A DNA stretch of 64,000 bases from CAYHBO01 sp964354855 (GTDB lineage: Bacteria > Babelota > Babeliae > Babelales > RVW-14): positions 1 through 64,000 of the forward strand of contig CAYHBO010000004.1 of the NCBI GenBank assembly GCA_964354855.1, read 5' to 3'. A model generated the notes under the pieces. The model did not search any database, was not told where the DNA came from, and saw only the letters and a program-made list of their open reading frames with translations. This document shows, one piece after another, positions 44,433 through 54,245 of this stretch. The position numbers and the translations under genes were made by a program. Each line of letters starts with the position of its first letter. The stretch's first letter is position 1.

Positions 44433-45659
44433 ATGAAATTAAAAGTATTTTTTATTATTTTATGTGCAAATTTATGGGCAACAGAAATCACACATACCAG
44501 TCAAATAACCCCACTCACAGAAACTACCAAAAAAAAATATGAACTCAGTATCGCAGCAATGTTTCAAAACGAAGCCAGACACTTCAAAGAATGGATTGAA
44601 TTTCACCGTATCGTCGGAGTAGACCATTTTTATCTTTACAACAATCACAGTACTGATAATTGGCAAGAAGTACTTGATCCTTATATTAAAAAGGGCATCG
44701 TCGAGGTTATTGATTGGTCAACGCCTGAGACCAAAAATTCCTCTTATTACGCACATTGCGCAACGCAAATAATAATATTCAGAGACGTCTTAAAAAGGGC
44801 CGAAAACGTCACTGAATGGCTTGCCTTAATGGATTCAGATGAATTTATTTTTCCGATGAAAGAGTGTGCTACCATCCCGGAATGTCTTAATAAATTTTTT
44901 GCCGATGCTGACGGAATCTATGTTAATTGGCGACACTTTGGAACCAATAATGTAACACTCGGACCAAATGACTCAATGATTGCAAATCTTACCGCTTGTA
45001 GTAATGAAAATCATTCCGAGAATAAAATTGGCAAAAGCATTGTAAGACCTCACCAAGTTCGCATCAACAATGTTGAATGCGCTCACCATTTTGTCCTTAA
45101 AGATGGTCAACGGTACTACAACGCCGATCATGAAAAAATCAATACCGACGATAAAAAGCTCAATACTCACTATGAAGAACTTTATACTAAAGATAAAAAT
45201 ATCAATGCCGACTATACAAAACTCTATATTTACTTTAAAAATATTCATAATGCCGACTATAAAGAACTCTATATTAACTGTAAAAATATCAATGCTATCT
45301 GTTGTAAAAATATTTTTGACAACCTTGGAAAACCAGATCCGATCTACTACTACAACAGGCTCTGTTCCAACTGTAAAAATATCGATGCCATCCGCGAAAG
45401 ACTCAATTGGGCTCATAATTACTTAAAAAGAGACTTCAAATACCATGATTCTTATATAAGAATGAATCATTACAGAATGGGAGATGAAAAATATTTTCAA
45501 GATGTGCGCCTCCCTAGGCAAAAAAAGTTTGGGCAACCAACAGAAGAACAGTTATGGAAAGACTATAACGAATTTAATCAAGAAAAAGATGAAAAAATTA
45601 TAGATTTTATGAAAGAATATCACCCTCTGGAATACGTTGCGCTATTGAAGGGGCTCTAA
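44433..45659 (+). CDS. Exported GT92-type glycosyltransferase with repeat insertion
   Basis: 408 residues from the ATG preceded by GAAGGAAG; the open frame upstream lacks a signal. MKLKVFFIILCANLWA is the signal peptide. GT92 (DUF23) features: SIAAMFQNEARHFKEWIEFH, GVDHFYLYNNHSTDNW, LALMDSDEFIFP (the DxD) and the C-terminal MNHYRMGDEKYF. Animal GT92 enzymes are galactosyltransferases. Compared with the three paralogues downstream it carries about 85 extra residues at ~229-325, made of degenerate repeats containing KNI and Tyr/Asn-rich units, which may be a mobile loop. Confidence 0.85.
   Translation: MKLKVFFIILCANLWATEITHTSQITPLTETTKKKYELSIAAMFQNEARHFKEWIEFHRIVGVDHFYLYNNHSTDNWQEVLDPYIKKGIVEVIDWSTPETKNSSYYAHCATQIIIFRDVLKRAENVTEWLALMDSDEFIFPMKECATIPECLNKFFADADGIYVNWRHFGTNNVTLGPNDSMIANLTACSNENHSENKIGKSIVRPHQVRINNVECAHHFVLKDGQRYYNADHEKINTDDKKLNTHYEELYTKDKNINADYTKLYIYFKNIHNADYKELYINCKNINAICCKNIFDNLGKPDPIYYYNRLCSNCKNIDAIRERLNWAHNYLKRDFKYHDSYIRMNHYRMGDEKYFQDVRLPRQKKFGQPTEEQLWKDYNEFNQEKDEKIIDFMKEYHPLEYVALLKGL
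45117..45410 (+). repeat. Degenerate tandem repeat inside the GT92 gene
   Basis: Units of about 42-45 bases (14-15 residues) recur, such as KNINADYTKLYIYF, KNIHNADYKELYINC and KNINAICC, each starting AAAAATAT. They keep the reading frame and are missing from the paralogues at 45752, 46783 and 48813, so they arose by in-frame expansion after duplication. Confidence 0.7.
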
Positions 45660-45751
45660 CTTTCTTTAATCTATTTAACGCGAACTCAATAATTAAACCA
45701 AACTAGAAAAAAAGGGCCTTAAATCCGACACAAAAAAGAAAGGGGAAATCA

Positions 45752-46720
45752 ATGCAATTAAGTATATGGCTCATTCTTTTATGTATAGGGTTGTGGCCAA
45801 CAGAAATTACCTATACAAACTCAATAAAACCACTCACAGAAACCACCAAAAAAAAATATGAACTCAGCATTGCTGCCATGTTTCAAAACGAAGCTTCTCG
45901 TTTAAAAGAATGGATTGAATACCACCGTATTGTCGGGGTTGAACATTTTTATCTTTATAACGACCGCAGTACCGACAATTGGCAAGACATAATTGCTCCT
46001 TACGTCAAAGAAGGACTTATCGAAATCTTTAATTGGCCAGTACCCCCTCAAGATTCGTATTATAGTTCATATTGCACAACACAAGTAAATATCTACAAAG
46101 ACGCTTTAACTCGCGCTGAAAACGTCTCAGAATGGCTTGCCTTAATTGATTTAGACGAATTTATATTGCCGATGAAGGAAAGCTCTACCATTCAAGAATG
46201 TCTTAATAAATTTTTTGCAGATGCTGGCGGCATTTATATTAACTGGCGACACTTTGGAACCAATAATGTAACACTCGGCCCAAATGATTCAATGCTTAAG
46301 AACCTTACTGCATGCAGCAATAAAAGCCATCCTGAAAATCATATTGGAAAAAGCATTGTAAAACCTCACCAAGTCAGTATTAATAGAGTTGGGTCCGCTC
46401 ATCACTTCCCCCTCAAAGATGGTCAACAGTACCTCAACGCCAACCGTGAAAAACTCGATGGAGCTCATAATTACTTAAGCATAGACCACAAACATCATGA
46501 TTCTTACATAAGAATTAATCATTATAAAATGGGCGATGAAACATATTTCCACAACGTACGCTTACCACGACAAAAAAAGTTAAATCTTTCTATTCCGCTC
46601 ACATGGGACCAATACCACGCATACAATCAAGAAAAAGATGAAAAAATTATAACGTTTTTAAAAGAACATCATCCACAAAAATATAACGAACTATATAATA
46701 AAAATATTGAAACTTGTTAA
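45752..46720 (+). CDS. Exported GT92-type glycosyltransferase
   Basis: 322 residues. The signal peptide MQLSIWLILLCIGLW precedes a short linker. Core GT92 blocks: KKKYELSIAAMFQNEASRLKEW (35-54), IVGVEHFYLYNDRSTDNW (60-77), LALIDLDEFILP (129-140, metal-binding DLD), NWRHFGTNNV and the C-terminal RINHYKMGDETYF. AAAGGGG precedes the start. It is the shortest of the four paralogues and probably shows the ancestral form of the region expanded in the gene before it. Acceptor unknown. Confidence 0.88.
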   Translation: MQLSIWLILLCIGLWPTEITYTNSIKPLTETTKKKYELSIAAMFQNEASRLKEWIEYHRIVGVEHFYLYNDRSTDNWQDIIAPYVKEGLIEIFNWPVPPQDSYYSSYCTTQVNIYKDALTRAENVSEWLALIDLDEFILPMKESSTIQECLNKFFADAGGIYINWRHFGTNNVTLGPNDSMLKNLTACSNKSHPENHIGKSIVKPHQVSINRVGSAHHFPLKDGQQYLNANREKLDGAHNYLSIDHKHHDSYIRINHYKMGDETYFHNVRLPRQKKLNLSIPLTWDQYHAYNQEKDEKIITFLKEHHPQKYNELYNKNIETC

Positions 46721-46782
46721 CCAAATTTTGTATAATTTTCAAACATTAAGTTATTTTTGAGGACAGAGGAAAGGTAAAATCA

Positions 46783-47769
46783 ATGCGATTAAGGATAAGA
46801 CTTATTCTTTTATATATAGGGCTATGGTCAATAAAGGCCGTCTATGCAAATTCAGCAACCCCTCCCCAAATAGAAGCTACCAAAAAAAAATATGAACTTA
46901 GCATTGCTGCAATGTTTCAAAATGAAGCTTCTCGGTTAAAAGAATGGATTGAATACCACCGTATCGTTGGAGTTGAGCATTTTTATCTTTATAACGATCG
47001 CAGCACCGATAATTGGCAAGACGTGATTGCTCCTTACGTCAAAGAAGGCCTTATCGAAATTTTTGATTGGCCAACAACTTCTAGATCTTCTTATTATGAT
47101 TCATATTGCACAACACAAGTAAATATCTACAAAGACGCATTAACCCGAGCTGAAAACGTCTCAGAATGGCTTACTCTTATTGACGTAGATGAATTTATAT
47201 TGCCCATGAGAGACAGTTCTACCATTCCAGAATGCTTAAATAAATTTTTTACTGATGCTAGCGGCATTTATGTTAATTGGCGACACTTTGGAACCAATAA
47301 TGTGACACTCGGTCAAAATGATTTAATGATTTCAAAACTTACCGCTTGCAGCAACAGAACCCATACCGAAAATTTTATTGGTAAAAGTATCGTAAAACCT
47401 CACCAAGTCCGTATCAGTAATATTGGATACCCACATCATTTCCCCCTCAAAGAGGGTCAAAACTACTACAATGCCGACCGTGAAATGATCGAGGTCCACC
47501 ATGAGAAAGCTGGTCGCCATGATTACCTACGCATAGACCACAAGCACCACGATTCTCACATAAGAATTAATCATTATAGAATGGGAGATGAACACTATTT
47601 TAATAATGTGCGCCTCCCAAGACAAAAACGGTTTGGCCGATCAGAAAGTCAATTATGGCAAGAATATCATGCATATAACCAAGAAAAAGATGAGGAAATT
47701 ATCTTGTTTTTAAAAGAAAAACATCCAAAAAAATATGAAGAATTAAGAAATATGCTTCTTGTTTTATAA
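46783..47769 (+). CDS. Exported GT92-type glycosyltransferase
   Basis: 328 residues. Signal peptide MRLRIRLILLYIGLWSIKAVYA. It shares with its upstream neighbour long identical stretches (FYLYNDRSTDNWQD, CTTQVNIYKDALTRAENVSEW), pointing to recent duplication. The catalytic acidic motif is LIDVDEFILP. NWRHFGTNNVTLG and KPHQVRI are conserved. It stands directly before the GT11 gene, the same pair of activities that is fused into one protein at 60945-62651. Confidence 0.88.
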   Translation: MRLRIRLILLYIGLWSIKAVYANSATPPQIEATKKKYELSIAAMFQNEASRLKEWIEYHRIVGVEHFYLYNDRSTDNWQDVIAPYVKEGLIEIFDWPTTSRSSYYDSYCTTQVNIYKDALTRAENVSEWLTLIDVDEFILPMRDSSTIPECLNKFFTDASGIYVNWRHFGTNNVTLGQNDLMISKLTACSNRTHTENFIGKSIVKPHQVRISNIGYPHHFPLKEGQNYYNADREMIEVHHEKAGRHDYLRIDHKHHDSHIRINHYRMGDEHYFNNVRLPRQKRFGRSESQLWQEYHAYNQEKDEEIILFLKEKHPKKYEELRNMLLVL

Positions 47770-47817
47770 GTAGAGTTGAGAAAAAATAAAACTAAAAGAA
47801 ATTAAGTGGGTATGTTA

Positions 47818-48711
47818 ATGGAGAATTTTAAAATAAAATATTTTTGTCATATAGCTGTTATTTTGATTGTTATTTGGGGAAAAGTTAATGCAGAAATCAA
47901 CGATAAACCTTTTGTTTCCGCTCGAATTCATGGGCAAATGGGCAACAATTTTTTTCAGATAGCAGCTGCAAGTGCTTTAGCGTGGGATAATGGAGCAGAA
48001 CCATATTTTCCTGATCTTTCTCACACCGCATACCCACGCGTATTTTTTAGATGCAATCAGCAAACTTTTCCTTCACAAAAAGTTTCTTTTACGTGGCATG
48101 AACCATCATACGCTTTTCATGCCATTCCTTACAAAGCAAATATGAAAATTGATGGCTATTTTCAGTCAGAAAAACACTTCCCTCTCTACCGTGATCGTTT
48201 ACTAAAACTTTTTGCACCGCATCCTGAAGATGAGGCTTATATAAAAAAGCAATATGCTGACATATTAAATCATCCTTCCTCTGTAGGAGTTCAAATTCGC
48301 TATTATCAATGGGAAGATCCAAATGGATCACTCTATCCCCAATTTGGAAGAGAATTCTTAAAAATGGCTATGAAACATGTTCCTGAAGAATCATTATTCG
48401 TCATTACCAGTAATAATTTAGATTTTGTTCGCAAAGAAATTCCTGAAGAAATGAAAAATGTCATATTTCTTGAAAATGAAAAAGACTATATCAGTTTCTA
48501 CGTGCAAAGCCTCTGTAAACATAACATCATCACTAACTCAAGCTTTGGATGGTGGGCAGCGTGGTTAAATGAGAATCAAGATAAAAAAATTATTTTTCCG
48601 AAACAATGGATTCATAAACTTCCCATACAAGATGTTTGTCCTAAAGAATGGATTAGTCTAGATGCTCCATGGATTCACCCAACAAGAAAATCAAACGGTT
48701 TAAAAACTTAA
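47818..48711 (+). CDS. Exported GT11 (alpha-1,2-fucosyltransferase-like) enzyme
   Basis: 297 residues from the ATG with GTGGG 7 bases upstream; earlier in-frame GTG/ATG codons are closer to that site and less likely. The hydrophobic segment ~11-25 (HIAVILIVIWGKVNA) is the signal. GT11 motifs: SARIHGQMGNNFFQIAAA at the start, VGVQIRYYQWED in place of the usual HxRxGD motif I, and NSSFGWWAAWLN for motif III. Members move fucose, typically from GDP-fucose, to galactose in an alpha-1,2 link. The altered motif I leaves the donor uncertain. Confidence 0.87.
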   Translation: MENFKIKYFCHIAVILIVIWGKVNAEINDKPFVSARIHGQMGNNFFQIAAASALAWDNGAEPYFPDLSHTAYPRVFFRCNQQTFPSQKVSFTWHEPSYAFHAIPYKANMKIDGYFQSEKHFPLYRDRLLKLFAPHPEDEAYIKKQYADILNHPSSVGVQIRYYQWEDPNGSLYPQFGREFLKMAMKHVPEESLFVITSNNLDFVRKEIPEEMKNVIFLENEKDYISFYVQSLCKHNIITNSSFGWWAAWLNENQDKKIIFPKQWIHKLPIQDVCPKEWISLDAPWIHPTRKSNGLKT

Positions 48712-48812
48712 CTCATTCATTCTCTCTATTTAAACATTGTCACTCATCAACTTTTATATCATCCTAATAATCAAAAGCTTGTAAGGATACTAGTTATGAG
48801 CAAACAAAAGAA

Positions 48813-49772
48813 ATGATAAAAAATATGTTTAGATTATTTATTACTTTCTGTATAACGCTGTTGGCAACAACTACAATCAACACAACTCCTGCAACACCCC
48901 CCATAGAAATTACTAAAAAAAAATATGAACTTTGCATAGCTAGCATGTTTCAAAATGAAGCCTCTCGCTTAAAAGAATGGATTGAATATCATCACATAGC
49001 CGGCATAGAACATTTTTATCTCTATAACAACGAAAGCAATGACAATTGGCAAGAAGTAGTTTCTCCCTATGTTCAAAGAGGGCTTGTAGAAATAATAGAC
49101 TGGCCTACCCTCTCTTCTTCTGATTGGGGACTACCACAAAGATGTGCCTATAGAGATGCACTAAAAAAAACTGAAACTATATCAGAATGGCTTGCATTAA
49201 TAGATCTAGACGAATTCATATTACCATTACAAGGAACTACCATCAGTGAATGTCTAAAGATTTTTTTTCCCGATGCAACCGCAATATACGTTAACTGGCT
49301 ACACTTCGGCACAGGAGGAATAACTCTCGCGCCAGAAGATTCAATGCTTTTAAAACTTACCGCATGTAGCAATAGAACCCATCCCTGTAACGGCGGAGGA
49401 AAAAGTATTGTAAAGCCAGCAAAGGTAAATATTGATAATGTTTGGACGGTTCATTATTGCCCTCTACGAGATGGCTTTCATTATTACAATGTAAATTACA
49501 ATCGACTGAACTTCAACAATAAAGGAATACTACAGCTAAATTATAACCACGATAATAGATATATTCAGATTAACCACTATAGAATGGGTGACGAGTCGTA
49601 TTTCTATAACATACGATTACCAAGGCAAATCAAAGGAAAATTAAGCGAAACCCTTTTATGGGAACATTATCATGCATTCAATCAAGAAAAAGATGACACA
49701 ATTATAAAATTTATTCAAACCAAACACCCCGAAAAATATAAAGAATTCTGGAAGAAATTTTCGGGTAACTAG
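48813..49772 (+). CDS. Exported GT92-type glycosyltransferase
   Basis: 319 residues, or 315 from the second ATG (48825). The signal peptide LFITFCITLLATTTIN leads into KKKYELCIASMFQNEASRLKEW. DxD motif LALIDLDEFILP; the conserved NWLHFGTGG and RMGDESYF are present. It is the most diverged of the four tandem GT92 copies (HHIAGIEHFYLYNNESNDNW). About 100 bases separate it from each neighbour, with no terminator seen. Confidence 0.87.
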   Translation: MIKNMFRLFITFCITLLATTTINTTPATPPIEITKKKYELCIASMFQNEASRLKEWIEYHHIAGIEHFYLYNNESNDNWQEVVSPYVQRGLVEIIDWPTLSSSDWGLPQRCAYRDALKKTETISEWLALIDLDEFILPLQGTTISECLKIFFPDATAIYVNWLHFGTGGITLAPEDSMLLKLTACSNRTHPCNGGGKSIVKPAKVNIDNVWTVHYCPLRDGFHYYNVNYNRLNFNNKGILQLNYNHDNRYIQINHYRMGDESYFYNIRLPRQIKGKLSETLLWEHYHAFNQEKDDTIIKFIQTKHPEKYKEFWKKFSGN

Positions 49773-49900
49773 AATACTCACAGAAAAACATTGTCACAAT
49801 TAAACTTTTGTATCATCCTAATCTAAAATTTCAAGAGACTTATTGAACAATCACGGCTAAAGAAATTTAACCGTTTGCTTAAAGGGAAAGAGTTTATTCT

Positions 49901-51004
49901 ATGAAGAAGATTATCGCCTTCTATAGTTTGTTATATTGCAGTTTTCTCGGCGCAGTCAATGTTCCAGAAACACTAAGATTTTACTCTAAAATGAACTCTT
50001 TAATAAACACAAAAAGTTCAGTGATTAGCACTAAATTATTAAAGTTCAATGAAGAACTAGAAAGCGCACACAATGGATCAATCATAGAAGAAGGCAATGG
50101 CTATTTAATTGTCATCCGTAATGAAACAAGCAACTTGCTCTGTAATTTATGTAAGATAAGAGTCTCAGAAATGAAGCTAGCTCATCTCGATAAAAACTTT
50201 GAACAAGTAGGCAAGATAAAAACCATTACCATTAAACCTTCAATTGGCCCTGAAGATCCACGACTTTTTAGATGGCATGGAGAGTTATATCTCACCTACA
50301 ATGATGAACCTTATGAACATATCCATACAAAGAGGCCAATCCAATTCCCTTCAAGGCGTTTATTTGTTGGCAAACTTAATATAACTGAAGCATCCATCTC
50401 AGATGCTAAACCTATTGCTGAAACAGACTTCCTTTTAACCGACATAGAAAAAAATTGGGTACCATTTGAATATCCTGAACAACATGGTGATCTTTATTAT
50501 ATTTATATGACATCACCTTACAGAATTCTCAAAATAGATGCTTCTCAAGAGCAACTTTTAGGAACTTCGTGCAAAATAAAAAGTCAACTTGTTTATCGTA
50601 ATCAACAACCGTCTTCTTATTTATGGGAAAATGATGTTTGGGGAGACATTAGAGGTGGCACTCCAGCACGATTAGTTGACGGAGTCTACATAACTTTTTT
50701 TCACGCCTGGAAAAAATGTCCCGACACTAAAAACTTTTTTTACATGATGGGGGCTTATACTTTTGAAGCACAACCTCCCTTTAGAATACTGCAAATAACC
50801 CCAAATCCAATTTTATTCAAAGATGTTTATACAGCAAATTACAGAGATGATCATATTCGCACCACCTACCCAGCTGGATTTGCTATAGAAAAAAAAGGGG
50901 AAGACACTATTCTACATATCTCTTGTGGCGAAAATGATAAAGCCACTCGAATTGTTTCTTTAAACTATAAAGATTTGCTGCAAACAATGGTACCGGTTAT
51001 TTAA
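49901..51004 (+). CDS. Exported five-bladed-propeller protein, GH130-like, copy 1
   Basis: 367 residues. The signal peptide MKKIIAFYSLLYCSFLGA starts the protein. Features like GH130/GH43-type propellers: HNGSIIE (57-63), a CNLC pair (81-84), PEDPRLFRWHGELYLTYND (EDPR 118-121), NWVPFEY, IRGGTPARLVDGVYITFFHAW and PAGFAIE near the end. GH130 enzymes are mannoside phosphorylases or hydrolases that use an Asp as acid. Family membership is by motif only and activity is unproven. The next two genes are close paralogues, each 12-15 bases apart, so the three form one transcription unit. A role in trimming or recognising glycans made by the neighbouring transferases is inference. Confidence 0.72.
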   Translation: MKKIIAFYSLLYCSFLGAVNVPETLRFYSKMNSLINTKSSVISTKLLKFNEELESAHNGSIIEEGNGYLIVIRNETSNLLCNLCKIRVSEMKLAHLDKNFEQVGKIKTITIKPSIGPEDPRLFRWHGELYLTYNDEPYEHIHTKRPIQFPSRRLFVGKLNITEASISDAKPIAETDFLLTDIEKNWVPFEYPEQHGDLYYIYMTSPYRILKIDASQEQLLGTSCKIKSQLVYRNQQPSSYLWENDVWGDIRGGTPARLVDGVYITFFHAWKKCPDTKNFFYMMGAYTFEAQPPFRILQITPNPILFKDVYTANYRDDHIRTTYPAGFAIEKKGEDTILHISCGENDKATRIVSLNYKDLLQTMVPVI

Positions 51005-51018
51005 TACAGAGAAACTCA

Positions 51019-52122
51019 ATGGTCAAAAACTTATCCTCACTAATCAAAATTTCAGCCGCATCATTATGCTGTAGCCTCTCCCTTTTTGCTGTTTCATCAA
51101 AGGTTAATAAAACCGATAGAAACAAGTTTTACACAAAACTACAATCGTGCATGATTATGCAGAACGCAGTCATAACAACTAAGCTGCTTTCATTTGCAGA
51201 GCCTTTAAGTAACGCAATTAATGGCTCAATTCTTGAATATGAGAATGGATATTTACTCGTTTTTCGCGATCATACCAGCAAAAAACTATGCAAACAGTGT
51301 CCGATCAGAAGATCAGAAATACAGATGGTAGTTCTCGATCAACATTTTAATCAAAATTCACCAATACAAACCATCACCCCACTATCTGCTTATTGCCCCG
51401 AGGACCCTCGTCTTCATAAAGTTAATGGCAATTTTTTTGTAACTTACAATGATGAACCTTACACACATGCACATCACACGAAAAGTCACGAATGGCTCTG
51501 TAGACGCGTTTTTACAGGCAAGCTTGATCCTATCAAAGCAACCCTCTCAGACATCAGAGAAGTTCCAAGTCCTATAAAAAATTTAAGATATCGAGAAAAA
51601 AATTGGGTTCCTTTTGAATATCAAGATAACTTACATTTCATCTACGCCACTGACCCCTATACTATTTTCAATGTACAAGATATAAAAGATTCACGAGCAG
51701 CAGCTTTGTGTAACACAAAATTCGCACCTGTTTACAACGTATGGGACCAGAGTATTTGGGGGCCTATCTTTGGAGGCACTCCTGCACGTCTTGTTGACGA
51801 CGTATACATTGCCTTTTTTCATGCATGGAAAAAATGTCCTGATAAAAAAAATCTTTACTATGTGATGGGCGCTTATGCTTTTGAACCAAATCCACCATTC
51901 AAAATTCTTGCCATAACCCCTGAGCCCATTTTTTTTAAAGACGCATATTCCGCAAAACATGCTGAAGCTAAAAAACACATCTTATATCCTGCTGGCTTTG
52001 CTATCGAAAAAAAAGAAAATAAAACAATACTTCATGTTTCTTGTGGAGAAAATGATTCATCAACACGCATTGTTTCAATTGACAAGGATCGTTTATTAGC
52101 GACAATGGTACTCGTCCCTTAG
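51019..52122 (+). CDS. Exported five-bladed-propeller protein, GH130-like, copy 2
   Basis: 367 residues. The signal region is ISAASLCCSLSLFAVSS. It keeps INGSILEYENGYLLVFRD, the CKQC pair, PEDPRLHKVNGNFFVTYND, EKNWVPFEYQDNLHFIYATDPY, FGGTPARLVDDVYIAFFHAW and SCGENDSSTRIVS. Same length as copy 1. The fixed order of blocks shows all three copies share one fold, and the conserved EDPR and GGTP segments suggest the active site has not decayed. Confidence 0.72.
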   Translation: MVKNLSSLIKISAASLCCSLSLFAVSSKVNKTDRNKFYTKLQSCMIMQNAVITTKLLSFAEPLSNAINGSILEYENGYLLVFRDHTSKKLCKQCPIRRSEIQMVVLDQHFNQNSPIQTITPLSAYCPEDPRLHKVNGNFFVTYNDEPYTHAHHTKSHEWLCRRVFTGKLDPIKATLSDIREVPSPIKNLRYREKNWVPFEYQDNLHFIYATDPYTIFNVQDIKDSRAAALCNTKFAPVYNVWDQSIWGPIFGGTPARLVDDVYIAFFHAWKKCPDKKNLYYVMGAYAFEPNPPFKILAITPEPIFFKDAYSAKHAEAKKHILYPAGFAIEKKENKTILHVSCGENDSSTRIVSIDKDRLLATMVLVP

Positions 52123-52134
52123 GAGCATTTTGCG

Positions 52135-53226
52135 ATGAAAAATAAAGCCATTTTTTTACTACTCTTCTACTGCTCACTTTCAATTACCTCTTCACACGCA
52201 GCAGATGCTAACGTTGCTGAGATATGCTCATTTTATGCGAATATGTACCTGGGTATCCATAATCAAAAAACAGTTATTAATACTAAATTACTCAGTTTTA
52301 AAGAACCTATTAATACCGTTGTAAACGGCTCAATTATCGAATACGAAAATGATTATTTAATGGTTTTTCGTCATGATACAAGACAACGGCTTTGTAGCGA
52401 ATGTCCTCTTACAAGATCAGAAATTAACATGGTTAAGCTTGACCAAGAATTCAATCAAAAATCCCCCATACAAACAGTCGCGCTAACTTCCTCCTATGAC
52501 CCTGAAGATCCTCGTGTTTATCAATGTAATGGTGAATTATTCATAGTTTATAATGACGAGCCGATTATTCATCAACACATCAATGGTCACCCGAAATGGC
52601 TCGGTCGACGCTTGTTTACAGGAAAACTTGATCCTATAACAGCATCACTCACCAACATTGTTCAGGTCCCTCATGCAGGCATACTGTTAACTTTTAGAGA
52701 AAAAAATTGGGTACCTTTTGAACATCAAGGGAATGCCCATTTCATTTACGCTACCGACCCCTACACCATTATCGATATAACAAATCTCAAAGATTCTCCA
52801 TCAGAATCGCGCTGCCGCACGATTCCCCTAAATGTTTACAATTTCTGGGACAAAGATCTTTGGGGCCCAATCAATGGTGGAACCCCAGCACGCCTTGTTG
52901 ATGATGTTTATCTTACCTTTTTTCACACCTGGAAATGGAGTCCTGATAAAAGAAATCTTTACTATGTCATGGGGGCTTATACCTTTGAACCCAATCCACC
53001 TTTCAAAATCACAGCAATAACACCAAACCCTATTTTATTTCAAGACGCTTTTACCGCAAAGCATCTTGAAGATTGGAAACACGTTGTATACCCTGCAGGA
53101 TTTGTCATTGATAAAAAATCTAAAAAAACAATTCTACACGTTTCTTGTGGAGAAAATGATGCTTCAACGCGTATTGTTTCAATGGATTGGGATATTCTTA
53201 AACAAACCATGGTGCCCGTAGATTAA
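52135..53226 (+). CDS. Exported five-bladed-propeller protein, GH130-like, copy 3
   Basis: 363 residues with signal peptide MKNKAIFLLLFYCSLSITSSHA. Blocks VNGSIIEYENDYLMVFRHD, CSEC, PEDPRVYQCNGELFIVYND, EKNWVPFEHQGNAHFIYATDPY, NGGTPARLVDDVYLTFFHTW and SCGENDASTRIVSMD. It is closer to copy 2 than to copy 1, suggesting stepwise duplication. It is followed 11 bases later by the first GT25 gene. Confidence 0.72.
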   Translation: MKNKAIFLLLFYCSLSITSSHAADANVAEICSFYANMYLGIHNQKTVINTKLLSFKEPINTVVNGSIIEYENDYLMVFRHDTRQRLCSECPLTRSEINMVKLDQEFNQKSPIQTVALTSSYDPEDPRVYQCNGELFIVYNDEPIIHQHINGHPKWLGRRLFTGKLDPITASLTNIVQVPHAGILLTFREKNWVPFEHQGNAHFIYATDPYTIIDITNLKDSPSESRCRTIPLNVYNFWDKDLWGPINGGTPARLVDDVYLTFFHTWKWSPDKRNLYYVMGAYTFEPNPPFKITAITPNPILFQDAFTAKHLEDWKHVVYPAGFVIDKKSKKTILHVSCGENDASTRIVSMDWDILKQTMVPVD

Positions 53227-53237
53227 GAAAGACGCTT

Positions 53238-54170
53238 ATGATCATAAAAGTACTATTTTTAGCAATTTATTTTTTAAGTAATTTCTTACATGCCAATCTT
53301 GAACCTTACTTAAAACCAGCGCTGAACAAAGGCAATAACCACACGATTGAAGGCATTGATTTCATTTATATGATCAACCTTGATAAACGCCCTGAAAAAT
53401 TTCTCATAAGCATCGAGATTCTCGCTCCTTATAACATTACCCCTTACCGATTCTCTGCCGTTAATGGTTGGGAGCTTCCGGTAGAAACACTCAATAGCAT
53501 TGGCGTAAAGTATGATAAGTCCATGAAGAAAAATTTAACAGGCAGCGCTTACCTACCAAAAAACAAAGGGTGTCGATCTGATGAAAAAATGCATACTCCA
53601 GGAAGAAATTATGTATGCCATACTCTCTCTCCAGGAGCAATAGGATGCGCACTAAGCCATATCTCAGTTCTCCATGATGCTTATAAATCAAATTACCAAC
53701 GCATCTGGGTTATGGAAGATGATATCGATGTAAAGAGAAATCCTCATCTCATCACAGCCTACATAGAAAAGCTTAACGCATTAGTTGGTAAAGATAATTG
53801 GGATATTTTATTTACCGATCAAGATTACAAAGATAACGATACCGGAGTCCCGGTCCTCTGCAAAAGTTATAATCAACGACCTAATTTTACCCCATTAAAC
53901 CCTAAACGTTTTAAGCAAAGAATAAAGGTCGATGATGATTTTATAAAAACAGGCGCACGCTATGGGGCACATTCAATGATTATTCAAAAATCTGGCATAA
54001 AAAAACTCCTCGATTTTTTCAATCACTATAAAATTTTCTGGCCCTATGACATAGATTATTACGCTATTAATGACATACAGCTTTACACCGTAAGCGATGA
54101 TATCGTTTCAAACACCCCAAAGTCAGGGTCAGACAATGGTAAACCTCGTTATCAGCAAGAGAAAGGATAA
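53238..54170 (+). CDS. Exported GT25-family glycosyltransferase 1
   Basis: 310 residues. The signal peptide MIIKVLFLAIYFLSNFLHA is followed by a conserved linker. GT25 features: DFIYMINLDKRPEKF (41-55), FSAVNGWELP, GAIGCALSHISVLHDAY and WVMEDDIDV with the metal-binding acidic residues at 160-162, then GARYGAHSMIIQKSG. The family includes bacterial LPS galactosyltransferases and the second domain of animal procollagen galactosyltransferases. It is the first and most diverged of seven tandem copies, separated from the rest by a methyltransferase gene. Confidence 0.9.
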   Translation: MIIKVLFLAIYFLSNFLHANLEPYLKPALNKGNNHTIEGIDFIYMINLDKRPEKFLISIEILAPYNITPYRFSAVNGWELPVETLNSIGVKYDKSMKKNLTGSAYLPKNKGCRSDEKMHTPGRNYVCHTLSPGAIGCALSHISVLHDAYKSNYQRIWVMEDDIDVKRNPHLITAYIEKLNALVGKDNWDILFTDQDYKDNDTGVPVLCKSYNQRPNFTPLNPKRFKQRIKVDDDFIKTGARYGAHSMIIQKSGIKKLLDFFNHYKIFWPYDIDYYAINDIQLYTVSDDIVSNTPKSGSDNGKPRYQQEKG

Positions 54171-54245
54171 AAACATCATCAGCACCAATTATTTAGCTAC
54201 TAACGTTATTCGTTTATATTTCAACAAATGAACAGAGGAGTCCTA

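Noticed and set aside
44973..45416. 147-codon minus-strand open frame opposite the GT92 gene
   Set aside because: It lies entirely within the repeat-rich part of a well-supported plus-strand gene. Its low-complexity product mirrors the repeat, and no ribosome site or signal supports it.
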